Positions 1 through 11,273 of a stretch of 64,000 bases of DNA are shown in pieces. The stretch is from Pleurotus djamor (lineage: Eukaryota > Basidiomycota > Agaricomycetes > Agaricales > Pleurotaceae). Below the pieces are notes generated by a model, which did no database searches, was not told the origin of the DNA, and worked only from the letters and a program-made list of their open reading frames with translations. Both the position numbers and the translations under genes were made by a program. The stretch spans positions 102,677 through 166,676 of the forward strand of contig JAPEVF010000036.1 in the NCBI GenBank assembly GCA_029747585.1, in the 5' to 3' direction. Each line of letters starts with the position of its first letter. The stretch's first letter is position 1.

Positions 1-2674
1 TGTACTTGACGGCCTCTGTTATCGGGTTCTATGACGGCCCCGATTTTTCCATGTCAGTACCAGTTGTTCACTCCCGTAATTATTGCCGACTGACTTATCC
101 CCCACCCACAGCAAACCCGTGCAAACATTTGCTCCCTGGACGTTTGCTTTCGTTCTTGATGTAGTCCAAGATAAGTCCAACGAAGTGACCCTCCTCAAGT
201 TGAATATGGGAAGTGCGTACACAAACAGTTACTTGTTCCCAGTCTCAAATCGGGCTAACATGATCTCAGCTGCTCGCTACTGTGAACATCTTTCGACCCT
301 GAACATCAGCAAGGAGCATCGTGTCACCTTCTTCGAAGTCATCCGCCGATTCATCTCCGAAGAATACCTCGCCCTGCTCGTGACTTACAACTTCCATGTC
401 ATATTCTCTCCTCATGCCATCTTCGACGAGGGTCCCGAGTTCAGCGGCATCAGTGACGACGAAGCCGACTGGAAGGTGTCCTCGGACTCTTCCGGAATGA
501 AGCAAAACGAAGTGATCATGTGGGGCGAGACCGTACGCAAGATCACCATGCATGGCGTCGACCAAATTGTCGCCATCTCCGAAGAATCCATCAATTCTCT
601 CTACCGATATCTCAGGACTCAGTATGTGGAAGATTGCTTGTGCAAATGGAAGTACGAGCACTTCGTTGCCGAGTTCGGGGATGTCAAGGTCAAGTTGCTG
701 TCGAATGGAAATGCTCTTGTCATCTTCACCGTTGAATCTGGCACAATGAAATTGTTAAGGTACGTCCCTTCACAGCGGACCGCCGGACAACCCAGAAATT
801 AACTTAACGGTTTGTCAGTGGTCTGGAGGAACACTCTTTCGAGTCCTGGAACATTGCCTATGAAGTTCCTATCAAGATGGTTGATGCTGTGGACATTACC
901 CATTGGCATCCATTTGTCTATGATCGCTTCAAACAATCTCTCGTCTGCGGACAATATACCGTCGTCAAACACATCATCCTTGACTTTGATAGTATGTTAC
1001 ACTTTCCCTAATGTGCTGACTCTCTTCATCCAATACTCACCCTTTGGCTAGACGCCGAATACATTGGGAAGCAATCACTCATGCCTGGCATGTGGGGAAC
1101 CCCTCGCTCAGACAGCATGGATGATGTCAACGATATCACCAGCCTCTTCCGCGATGGCGCTTCTCACTCAGAAATTGTCAATGCCTCTAGCAATGCTGTC
1201 CACAGACTTGAAACGATTTTGCACTTCATGCGTCTTTTCCTTCACGAACTCTCTTGCTCGGGCCATAATGTCATCCATTCTACACCCGTCATCTCGGCAC
1301 CCTCTTCCCTTGAAGATATGGGCTTGACCTCAGTAACATACCAGATCATATCGAAGGAGCTGACAACCATCTCCAACTGCGCCTACAAGTCCTCAGCCCC
1401 TCTTCTGATTGTGCTGGGTATGTCGCAATGCCGCCCATTCCCTGGCGATCTCAACATCACTTGGGGCAATGGATGGGTCTTCCCAAGATCCCACGGCACC
1501 CTTTGTCTGTCCGCCGCCAGCTTCCTCAATGCTCGTCTCCTTACCAAGCTTGCGTTCGTCAACGCAAAGACCACCGTGGTTCCTCGCTTCCCAGAAGAGA
1601 ACGAAGAAGAATGGGAAGTCTACCTTACTACCTGGGACCAACACCGCTACCGCCGCAGGCAACCATCCAACTGGAAGTTCCTCAGTGGTACTGCAGACTG
1701 GCTCGAATACGGCTGGGAGCACCGCGATGAGTGGACTTACGAGCACGAAGGTACTCGTCATGAGACTAGCGGTTTCTCTGTTCTTTGTGCGTGATCTCTT
1801 TCGCTTGAAGATCGACCCACAGTTAATTGTTCAAACATCCAGGTCACACTAAGAACCAGCTCCTACTCCCTGCTACATACCGTTCTGGCATCATGGAGAT
1901 TAAGCTTGAGGGAGAGTCTGTTCTCCGTGTCAAGGATATGAAGCAAGAGCGAAGGTAATTTGACTGCCCTCTGCCTCCATACGGATTCTGATGCCCCCAT
2001 TAGCAAGAAGACTGTCGCAAAATGGTCTGCCATCATTCGTCTTGTCACGACGCCGAACGGCCTTGTCGTTTCAGTCCTCGCCAAACCTTGCCCAGTCTTC
2101 GAGCGCACTCAAACTACCGGTGCTTGGACCATCGACACTGAGGCTATGCTCAGGAAATACCTTCCCGATATTGTCGACATTGAAGGTGTTCTCCTCGAGC
2201 TCAAGAGCTCTTTGGAAGGCTTCTGGACTTGGTGCTCAGCAGGTCTTGCCACCTATGACCTCGCCAGCCCAGTCTTCACAAAGAATGGTGACCTTATCGT
2301 TCAACTCCGTCAAAGCGCTCACATCTACCCTATCCCTACTGGTCATCAAACTGGACCGGCTGTTATTACGATCCCCAAACAGGCTGAGCTTACCGGAAAC
2401 GGACATGGTGAGAGTAGCTTCTTTCCGTAGTAGACGCGATTGCTGACCAACATCTCTACTAGCCAACGGCAATCTCATCGTACCTGGCATGGAGCGTTCG
2501 ATCAGCGAGAGCTCTGCCGTCACCCTTGTTGAATCTGAGACCTTTGTTGAGAAAGTCGAGAAGATCGCTGTTGAGATAGTCAAAGCCCCCGAGAATGTTT
2601 TTCCCGTGAAGGCTGGTGTCCAGATTTCAGAAACCAACGGCCACGCCAACGGAAACCCCCTCGTGGTTTCCTAA
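1..2674 (+). CDS. Unrecognised multi-exon protein, 5' end outside the window
   Basis: The gene is already open at base 1: frame 3 reads without a stop up to a GT donor at 53. The intron 53-111 joins it to an exon beginning KPVQTFAPWTFAFVLDV. Further introns follow near 761-818, 990-1051, 1787-1842, 1955-2003 and 2404-2461. The last exon ends in a Lys/Glu/Val-rich stretch and NPLVVS before TAA at 2672-2674. The visible protein is roughly 700 residues, without a signal peptide or membrane segment in the part seen. It contains Trp/Tyr-rich stretches (for example WDQHRYRRRQPSNWKF) and acidic loops. I do not recognise a domain. Coding status rests on the long open exons, consistent splice signals and codon use unlike the antisense frames. 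It is followed by a long gene-free stretch. Confidence 0.75.
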
Positions 2675-4578
2675 GCCTCTGGTTCAAGACATTGATCGCG
2701 CCTTATCTGCCCACCCAGTGCTTCGGTTTCTTGTGCTTGGAGGGGCGGTCGGACTATGACGAATATGATCTTGATGAACTTGGCGTACCATTCTTAGCAT
2801 CTTCCCAGTGATTCTTTCTTTATCCAATGTAAAACCATGCGGCGATTTTAGTTTCCTCATTAATTCACATTTCTTGTCTCCATTCCTAGAGTTGGCGTGA
2901 GTCCTCAGCGAAAGGTTTTGCGTATCAAGCGAGTACTATTACTCATGAGAAGGTCTAACAATCTAGACGTCCGCGAGGACTCCAACCTCGCAGCTTGGTG
3001 CTCTTGTTCCGCCCCCCGGGATGTCGATGTTGTGTATGGGATACGGTAGTAGTATTTTACTTGACTTTCAGAGCCAAAAACTGACCCGCTTAAGCTTTCT
3101 CCGAGGATTGAGGGCCGGAGTGAGCACTACTGAGGGTCGTGTCTCGCAAGATGATGAGGGTCCTTTCTGTCTTAGGAGACTCTCCTAATGGAGGCCCTGT
3201 TCTCCACGCTCAACACAACCTTTCCCTGAACCACTACTTACTATTGATGCGCCCCATACTATGGAGCGAATATGAGCAGATTTCCCGAAAATAAGGCAAT
3301 TCAAAAGTGTTTGTGTCAGCATAAGGGAAGTCGTCCTAATCTTTGACTTCGCGCATACGACTGGCCTCAAGACTCAGGGAATCATGGGTTCACTTTGGTG
3401 GACTCATGGAAGTAAGAATCTTACCAGTAGGTAGTAAGATCTGTGGAGTTCCCCTCCACTTGGCACCATAATGAAGCTTCAAGCTTAACCGTTGACCATG
3501 ATCGCCAGGGTAATTCGGTCACTACGGGCTCTACCGATTCATGCCATCAACAAGGCCTTGTGGTCGTGGCTCTCAACGTTTTCCGAGAAGGCAGCAGCTT
3601 ATCGGCGGGCGTGAGACAATAGTAGCTGGGACCATTCCCCGCAATTTTAGACGAACTATGCTTGAAGCATTAGCCAAAAAATTTGGGCAAGTGTCTGGGG
3701 AGAAGAATTACTCCGCCGGGGTTTGCCCAGGTGTTGAGGACTAACGTGGTGTCGTCGCAAACGCTTTCCAATCTAAAGGCTTGCGTCGACTGTCAGGTTG
3801 AATGAGTTCAAGATCTCATGAGCGGCGACACCTGGGCTTGAGAACCAGAATCTTGTCAGAGACCCAGTACTTTCACCAAGATAGCATGAGCGGTGAGACG
3901 TAGCGACGACTTCCTGCGCAGGTTGGGAGTAGGTGAGAATACGAACGTGATTCTGTCGAGATTTCGGAATTCTGCACTTTGATGGACTTCGGGAAATGAG
4001 ATCTGTGTGTATACTAGGTCTACGACGTCTGCAACTGGCCTAGCAGATAACCGCCGCGTGGATTCTACTTGTAGCGTCAGAACTAACGAGGCTATCATGC
4101 GCCAAAGGTTGCATTGAGCATGACAAAAACGTTCCCACGGTCAATACTTTCCCTCCGTGTCCGCCACATCATTGAAAACCTCTAGTCCGTTACTTCCGTC
4201 AGACCAATGGCCGAGCCAAGGATACCGAACAAATAATCTCATTCTTTATTGCAGGCTACGCCAGAAACTGGAAACAATATGGGTATGTTATGTGTGCTTT
4301 GTGAACTGATTGTGTCCGAGGTCCTTCATAAACGCCGTTTACATCTCATAGAATCAACAGTCTGGCGACGGAATGTTATTCGAGGTCCCTGAGGTCCAAG
4401 CTAATGTCCGTGGGCCGTGACATCATCCCTTAAGTAGAAACTCTTCTGGTCTATCTCGATTTCCACTTAGCGCAGAAACGCTAGACGGAATGCATGGCTG
4501 GCAATAAAGCATCCCGAAAGGACTACTTTAAACTCTCTTCCTCCTTGAGTACCATCTCACCGCTCGCTACGTTGATTC
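2675..4578. other. Intergenic region without a recognisable gene
   Basis: About 1.9 kb between the first gene and the sugar transporter. Open frames here are short (under about 80 codons) and lack splice-linked continuation or recognisable motifs. I see no tRNA-like T-arm and no long tandem repeat. It presumably holds the 3' UTR of the upstream gene and the promoter of the transporter. Confidence 0.5.
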
Positions 4579-6875
4579 ATGGCACAATCAACGGCGGTTT
4601 CTGGTGGTCATACGAGCTATGATCACTACATCGACCCGCGGAAAACATGGTACAACAACCGCAGGTAAGCCCAGGCCACTCGTCCCGATGTACGGAAGAC
4701 TTAAAGAATTTCAGGATCGCTACGTTGAATGCATGGATTTTTCTGATGTAGGTCACCTCGAGATTCCCTTCACAATTCGACCTCACGGCTTGGGTAGGCT
4801 TATCACCTCGTCTACAAATGGTTTCGACGGAAGCATGATGAACGCTGTGCAATCTCTGCCGAGGTGGCAATCAGACTTTGGTCACCCGTGAGTGAAGATA
4901 TCTTCTTATACCTATCTAAACTCATTTTGCTTAGAACTGGAGGCAAGCTTGGTCTACTGACGGCTATTCAAGTAAGAGATACCCTCCTCTAGCTTTTCCA
5001 TTCCCTCATTTGGTCAGACAATTGGTGCTCTAGTCGGACTCCCGATCGCACCCTACATGACTGATGGTCTTGGACGAAAACGAGCCGTATTTTTCGGTGC
5101 CATGATTATGGTCCTCTCCGCCGCCGTCCAGACCGCGGCCCAATCAGTGACAATGTTTCTTTGCGCACGGTACGTACCTCGGGGTTTTATTCCACCCCCC
5201 TTTGACAATTCCTTTCTAGAGTGTTTGTTGGATTTGGACTCGCTTTCACTGGTAATTAATCATATCTAATCTGACGAACGGTGGCTCATAATATCAATAG
5301 CAAACGCAGCTCCCCTACTGGTCTCAGAGATTTCGTATCCGACATATCGAGCGCCCTTGACCGCCATGTACGAATCGTTATGGTATTCTGGATCTGTCAT
5401 GTACGTTATCAACTTGCTCAATATGATCGCCAACCGCTCACGTATCATAGAGCTGGATGGTCTACATTTGCCGCCTTCAACATAACGAGTTCGTGGTCAT
5501 GGCGGACTCCTTCTATGATTCAAGCCCTTCCCTCGCTACTTCAAGTCCTATTGGTGTCTTTCGCGCCAGAGTCGCCCCGTTGGCTTGTCTCCCGCGGTCG
5601 CGACCGTGAGGCCCTTAACACGTTGGCCTACTATCATGGTGACGGCGACGAGTAAGCCAAAAGTTAGTCACCTCCGAGATCCTCGACTAATGTGTTTCGG
5701 AAGGAACGATCCATTAGTCCAGTTCGAGTTCAACGAAATTAAAAACGCGATGGCCGACCCCAAGAAAGGTCGGTTCCGATCCCGATCGTCACTTTTATCG
5801 GCCTGATGAATGGACCCTTGTCAGCTTCATCGAGTGGCTATGGCGCACTTATCGCGACTTCTGGAAATCGCAGGCGCTTGCTGATCATTGTGGCCATCGG
5901 TTTCTTCTCCCAATGGTCAGGAAACGGTCTTGTATCGTACTACCTCAAGCGAGTGCTCGATTCGATAGGGATCGTAGATCCCTCCACGCAGGCAAGTCTA
6001 AATTAGTGATGATTCAACCACCCTAGTTTGCTAATCTAAAACGATAGCTTCTAATTAACGGAATACTGGCGATTTGGAACCTCTTCTGGGCAGTATTCGC
6101 TGCCTTGATGGTTGAACGCCTTGGAAGACGCTTCCTCTTTATAACATCAGCCGCTGGCATGCTCCTTTCGTTCTTGTTCCAGACGGTAGATTCCGCCCTC
6201 TTCCAGGTACACGGATCCCGGCCGGCTGGTCACGCCGTTATAGCTTCCATATTCTTATTCTTCGCTTTCTATGAGTGAGTTGATTCACGATTGTTGGTCA
6301 TGAACTTCTGTAGCTGATCAGCCACCACCAGCCTTGCATTTGCACCGGTCATCGTAGCCTACACGGTGGAGATCCTGCCATACCCCATTCGCGCCAAAGG
6401 CTTTACGGTCCTATCATTCGTCGCTAGTCTCGGCTTGGTTTTGAATCAATACGTCAATCCAGTGAGTGCAACCTGCTCGGCACAGCCTTCGCTTCCTAAT
6501 GTCCGGTTCTAGATCGCTCTTGAGAAGCTACATTGGAAATACTATGTTCGTCCATCCCCGCTGATACACTGACACGTATAACTTAATGGCTGACGATACA
6601 TGAATTAGCTCGTATTTGATTGCTGGCTAGTGTTCGAATTGATCTTTCTCTACTTCTTCATCGTTGAGACGAGGAACCGAACTCTCGAAGAAACATGCGC
6701 CGTCTTCGACGAGAAGGAACCTCAGTCAGGAGCTTCCCGGCTTGCTTCAAGAAATTTGCCTGCTGGTGCAAGCCAGCTTACTCTCACCACACCCGATAAC
6801 GATCTCCCCCTCTGCGCCCAAAAAGAATTAAATAGTCCAACAAGTGGTGCATCAGTGCGCTCTAGATATAGATAA
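4579..6875 (+). CDS. MFS sugar transporter (lactose permease/STL1-like)
   Basis: A plasma-membrane sugar:proton symporter of the MFS sugar-porter family. The ATG at 4579 begins MAQSTAVSGG. Splicing at 4665-4714 and 4748-4797 gives a first helix with TNGFDGSMMN. Later exons show GALVGLPIAPYMTDGLGRKR (helix 2 and the G-R-K/R loop), the PESPRWL motif after helix 6, GNRRRLLIIVAIGFFSQWSG at helix 7, and VETRNRTLEE after helix 12. About ten introns interrupt it. One, 5992-6047, has a GC donor (CAG|GCAAGT) and a good CTAAT branch site. The last intron uses an unusual GTTCGT donor. With these splices the protein is full length (about 530 residues) and keeps the expected twelve helices. Substrate cannot be fixed from sequence; lactose, other disaccharides or hexoses are all possible. 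No broken exon was found. Confidence 0.88.
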
Positions 6876-7318
6876 TAAGGATACCCCCGCCCAATACCTT
6901 TTGGTAGAACCCATTCTAGATTCATCTGCATGCTGTGTTTATAATACCTTCCACGCTCTCGATAACATTCTGTCTCAACTCTCATGTGGTTGGAGCTCTA
7001 AGGATATCTCAGGCCGCAAGGCCTCATCAGCCAAGCTAGCTCCAGTTCAACTGCCCCTATTCGTCCCTATGTTGTCCTAGGATCAGGCTTGTCCTCAGAG
7101 AATCCGCCCATGTCATGGGTGGAAGAGTGCTAGTTATACATAAATTTGATGATGGACAAGATTTCTCCGCAAGGAGTCCTCATGCTGTGTGTATTGACTC
7201 ATATGGCGCTTCTTCTAGCAATGATCTAGCACAACAGCCGAGGAAACTCTAAGTATAGATTTGGCTCCCATCGACTCGTCTTCAAACCTGGCTCACTTTC
7301 ATACCCCTGCGACAGAAC
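6876..7318. other. Intergenic region, nothing recognised
   Basis: About 440 bases between the transporter stop and the next start. Only short unsupported frames are present. It should contain the transporter 3' UTR and the next promoter; I could not identify a TATA box. Confidence 0.4.
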
Positions 7319-8411
7319 ATGTCTCGTCTTCATCATGCCCCCACAGCACTGTCTCCTAATGCCTCCAAGCTGGAGAGCCATGGTTTGCTCATCGAGCGAC
7401 TGGACACCCTCAGCCAAGCCATTCAACACCGATTAGAACGGCCATACGACAATATACGCCGAGAGATTGAAGTGTTCCACTCCATCCTCAGGAATTACAA
7501 CCTGATTTTGGGCGTCGTGCGTGAACACCTTATTGATCATAGTTGACTAATATTCAACTATGTGCGAGCCTAGGGCGCATTCATCGCTGGAGTCCAAACA
7601 TCTATCTTGGCAAATGCGAGAACACTGTCGCCGAGCACAGTACAGAGAGCGACTATTTGGTTCGCCTATGTTGGCCTGACTTTGGATGTCCTCGGCACAT
7701 CGACCGGAGTCCTTCGATCTTTGATTCTGCAGCGTGCTATCGCCAGTGCGGATCGTACACGAACACAGCTCGCTGGAGATGCTTCACGGACTCAACACCA
7801 TGTCACCATTTTGAAAGAGAAATGCCAACGACCAAATCAACCTCTTCCAGCGACAGAAGTCCAGGGCACTGTGGAGGACTTTCACCAGCAAGCTCGTCTG
7901 TGCGAGAAGTTTGAAGATTTGTACAGCCACACCCTCCCGGTAAGTCAATGGTATTATACCCTCTTTTGATCGAGAACTCATACTTAATCCTCGTTACTAG
8001 GCTTCACCGTTACTGGGACGAACCTTCCTCCACGTTCGGGGGCTTCTCCGAGGATTGGCTGATATTTTACCTATCGCATCCCTGGGCTTAGGACTGGCTC
8101 TCCTGCTGGTGTCTACTATCTTATCTGCGGTCGCCTCTCAGCCGATGTATGTATGGCTCACGTGCACGATCGTGGCTGGTGTGGTCATCTTAGGAGTTTT
8201 GTCTCCTTACCCCTTTGATACCTTTGGTAAGACTCGTACGCCATCAGAAGCATGTTCGACTCTTAATCAAGCATTTCAGATAGGATACGGAGGGATCTTA
8301 ATCGTGACTTGGCCGACTATAGACGCCACAGCGATATTTCCGTACCATCTATGGGACCCAACTTGTTTTGAATCTATCCCTGTTTACCCTCCTATTGTGC
8401 AACCCCGCTAA
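7319..8411 (+). CDS. Membrane protein of unknown function
   Basis: The ATG at 7319 (MSRLHHAPTALSP) opens an amphipathic N-terminal region. A short intron (about 7519-7575) joins it to GAFIAGVQTSILANARTL. Hydrophobic segments follow at WFAYVGLTLDVLGTSTGVL, then a coiled, charged linker with AGDASRTQHH and EKFEDLYSHTLP. An intron at about 7940-8000 leads to two more strong membrane segments (LPIASLGLGLALLLVSTIL and VWLTCTIVAGVVILGVL). The layout of three or four helices around a cytosolic coil resembles an uncharacterised membrane family I associate with mushroom genomes; no biochemical role is known to me. The 3' end is uncertain: the frame runs to 8411, but a GT donor near 8225 could move the stop. 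Confidence 0.6.
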
Positions 8412-8482
8412 AGCCCCTATACAGCTGAGACACGAGGCACATTTTCATTGCATTTTCACCGTCACCGTCACCTTCGCGAAAA

Positions 8483-9261
8483 ATGAATCCGAGTTTACTA
8501 CTCTTAAAGATCCCGATTCTCATCACAACGCAACTTGCTATGACAGCGACAGCGACAGCTCCTTCGTCGCGACCTTCAAGTACAGAAAGGGTGAAGCGTA
8601 CTGGGATGGAACACGTCGTCCCCGTGTTCCCTTATTTACTCAAGGTTTGAGAAGCCCATTTCTGTGGTTATTAGTACTCACTCATCACTTGGATTAGACA
8701 TTGGCCTGGTCCCCTTGTATCCTCGAGACTTTAGTCATCCTCACCAACAGCTTCACATCCTTGCAAGGTTCACCCGTCGCACCTTTGGTCTATCGATACG
8801 CGTGTAGGCCTGGAAATGCCTCGGCTATACGCATCACCCCGTTGTTCTTACTCGGATGGGCCATCAGCTTGGCCGGAGGTTTACTCCGCGTTCATTGTTA
8901 TCGCGTCCTCGGACATCATTTTACGTTCGAACTGAGCATTCGAGACAAACATAAGCTTATCACACACGGCCCATACGCCTACGTCAGGCACCCATCATAC
9001 ACTGGAGGATATCTCGTATGGGTNGGGGTTTTATTTACCCATTTGACGGTGAGTTGGNTTCGTGGGTAANCTGAGTGCTTGGGGCTCCGTGATCACAGAC
9101 AGCTTAAATTGGGATTGTGGATATCACTGTTGCTTCTCTGTGCGATACCAATCTCAAGGAGGATGGTCAAGGAAGACGAGATGCTGAAAGGCCACTTCAA
9201 CGAGGAATGGGAGCAGTGGAAGGAGAGGGTACCATATAGATTGGTTCCTTTGTTGTACTAG
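8483..9261 (+). pseudogene. Isoprenylcysteine O-methyltransferase-like gene, interrupted
   Basis: ICMT enzymes methylate the C-terminal prenylcysteine of CAAX proteins, using SAM, in the ER membrane. Exon 1 (8483-8642) encodes a hydrophobic start MNPSLLLLKIPILI. Intron acceptor at about 8699; exon 2 carries RITPLFLLGWAIS, the GPYAYVRHPSYTGG signature and, at the end, KEDEMLKGHFNEEW with PYRLVPLLY. Between these lies an in-frame TAA (9067-9069) next to two ambiguous bases (9059, 9070). The downstream paralogue at 9386 is continuous through this place. A 33-nt GT-AG excision (9066-9098) would restore the frame, but that is shorter than any other intron here. Either the gene is dead or the consensus is wrong. 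Family identity is firm; functionality is not. Confidence 0.72.
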
Positions 9262-9385
9262 TGGGACCCCTATCAGCTTTTCGGACACCATGGATATGGT
9301 GGGAGTCGAAGAATGATGCATCCGAAGAAGCCTTAAAAGTTCGACGTTCGAGGCTGAAGCTGATAATAGACCACCCGCACCGCCA

Positions 9386-10134
9386 ATGAATCCCCTGCTC
9401 AAAATACCCATGTTAGTATGCATACAATACTCGGTCTATGTTACTGGAACGGACCCAACACCCAATGTTGCTTCAAACGAGCGACGAATGCAGACCGTCT
9501 CCGAACTGGTCTTGCCAAAGTTGGCACCCTTCTTCATGGTAGGTCGCCGTCAATTTCACCAGAGAGACACGACTAAAACTTACTTTATCTGCAGTTATTG
9601 ACATGGGTTCCATTTGGATGCGAGGGTTTGGCCATCCTAGCGAGTCGAAGTCAAGGGGGACGCGTAGCGGCCACAATCCTCGAAGTAGCGACCCTGGGCG
9701 CTCCAGAGAAAGCCAACGACATCAGAGTCACTCCGTATTTCATCGTGGGCTGGACGTTGATGTTGAGTGGTGCAGCGTTGAGAGCTTGGTGCTACCGTGT
9801 TTTGGGTCACCGATTTACTTTTCGACTCAGTATTCGGCAGAACCATGAGTTGGTCACGACGGGTCCGTATTCAATCGTACGCCATCCGTCATATACAGGA
9901 GCTGCTAGTGCGGTAGCGGGTGCCCTGTTGGTACATCTATCCAAAGGCTCGTGGATTAGGGAATGCATAAACCCCGACGTATGGACGGCCGCATCGCTAG
10001 TCACGTTTGCTTATGTTATAGTCATCTGGAGAAGGATGAAGAAGGAGGACAAGCTGCTGAGGACCCATTTTGGGGGGCAGTGGAAAGTATGGCGAAAGCA
10101 GGTTCCCTGGAGAATGGTACCCGGTATTTATTGA
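9386..10134 (+). CDS. Isoprenylcysteine O-methyltransferase-like protein (Ste14/ICMT family)
   Basis: Intact two-exon gene of 230 residues. Exon 1 is 9386-9538, intron 9539-9594 (GTAGGT...GCAG), exon 2 is 9595-10134. The protein has an N-terminal hydrophobic helix, further helices near IRVTPYFIVGWTLMLSGAAL, the core ICMT signature GPYSIVRHPSYTGA, and a C-terminal helix followed by KKEDKLLRTHFGGQW and PWRMVPGIY. The HPSY and E/D-rich tail are the SAM-binding and catalytic region known for the family. It is a tandem copy of the interrupted gene just upstream, with the same start motif (MNP) and the same intron position. In fungi the family matures lipopeptide pheromones and Ras-like proteins. 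Tandem extra copies could instead act on other prenylated or small-molecule substrates; that is not decidable here. Confidence 0.88.
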
Positions 10135-10367
10135 TGACAGGCGTGTATGGATGGGTATCCCGCCAAACTAAGCATTGGTGCCTTTCCAGAATGTGAGGGA
10201 ACAAAGAACGTTGAAGTTCGTTGCGGTTCGTGATCAGCGTGATAAGCAGACAGGTTGCGTAGGATGTGCACATTCTGAATTGGATCATGCACAGCCCAGG
10301 ATGCGAACACCGTCCATCCCATCGCCGTCCGAGCCAGTGTGCGGGAGTGGGTGCAGTGGGTACACTG

Positions 10368-11027
10368 TTATACAAAATGAATGTGAGGCATCTGGACAAT
10401 AATGTTCAGAACCTTGAATTCTTTGCTAAGATTTTCATCATTCTCATCCAGCTCTCTTCCCTCATCATTCGGGATAGAGCTTTTCCTGAGAAGCGGTTGC
10501 ACCCGTGTTGCCCATTCTGGAGGTTCTTCGTAGACCTTGGGACGCGCCTGAAGCTCTTCAAAATCCTCTATGATGGCTGGCGCATCCCTCGGTAAGCCCA
10601 GTTCGACGCGACGGTTGAAAGCGTCACACATTAATCGCGTGAGGACCGCTAGGACAGCGTAGCGCAGCTGCTCATCATGCGAAGGGGGTTGGTCTTCGTT
10701 GCTGGCATTCGGAACGCAGGGGTCGGGCAAAGAGGAGACAAGCCACTCTGGATGCGAGCAGCAAAAGTATTCAAGTTCATTCCGGAACGCAATAATATCG
10801 TGAAGTACGAAGAATGTGTAGATGCGATAGAAAGAGGCCGCTGGAGTGTCATGGTGCTTCGGTGTTCTGTTTCGTAGCAGAAGACGGGATAACAAGGTGA
10901 AGCTGGTGGATGTTTCAATGCGTGAACGCCGCCATTGATGTGATAGTTGGCGGGGATATCGAGCACACGTGCTTCTATCCGCTAACAATTCTGCGACCGT
11001 GGGTGGTAGTGGTTCGGGTGATGGCAT
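10368..11027 (-). CDS. Hypothetical protein, 219 residues
   Basis: A single long frame from ATG at 11027 (MPSPEPLPPTVAELLADRST) to the stop at 10368. It has balanced composition, with Arg-rich and acidic segments, a segment RIYTFFVLHDIIAFRNELEYF that looks amphipathic, and a conserved-looking LRYAVLAVLTRLMCDAFNRR. No signal peptide or clear membrane segment is present. I recognise no domain. The gene is convergent with the ICMT-like gene (233 bases apart) and lies downstream of the DUF829 gene on the same strand. Frame length and absence of splice disruption support it moderately. It could have extra exons at either end. Confidence 0.5.
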   Translation of the reverse strand: MPSPEPLPPTVAELLADRSTCARYPRQLSHQWRRSRIETSTSFTLLSRLLLRNRTPKHHDTPAASFYRIYTFFVLHDIIAFRNELEYFCCSHPEWLVSSLPDPCVPNASNEDQPPSHDEQLRYAVLAVLTRLMCDAFNRRVELGLPRDAPAIIEDFEELQARPKVYEEPPEWATRVQPLLRKSSIPNDEGRELDENDENLSKEFKVLNIIVQMPHIHFV

Positions 11028-11273
11028 GGGCGGAGTGAGTCACGTTTCGGTCACGTTCCACCGAGTCCTCCGGCTCGGAGTCATCAAATTTATGGGCAGG
11101 TTTATACAAGGGAGCCCCTCAGCTACCTGACAGACGTCAAGGGCACAACACAAGTGAAAGAACATAGTCATTCAAATATTCATTATTCTAGGTTTAAATT
11201 AGGGTAACACGCCAAGTTCAATGAAAGATGGCAACGAGAGATACTCCTCCGGCTGAGCATACATAAAACTATA

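Noticed and set aside
266..661. Minus-strand open frame of 131 codons inside the first gene
   Set aside because: It is the antisense shadow of a well-supported plus-strand exon and has no motif.
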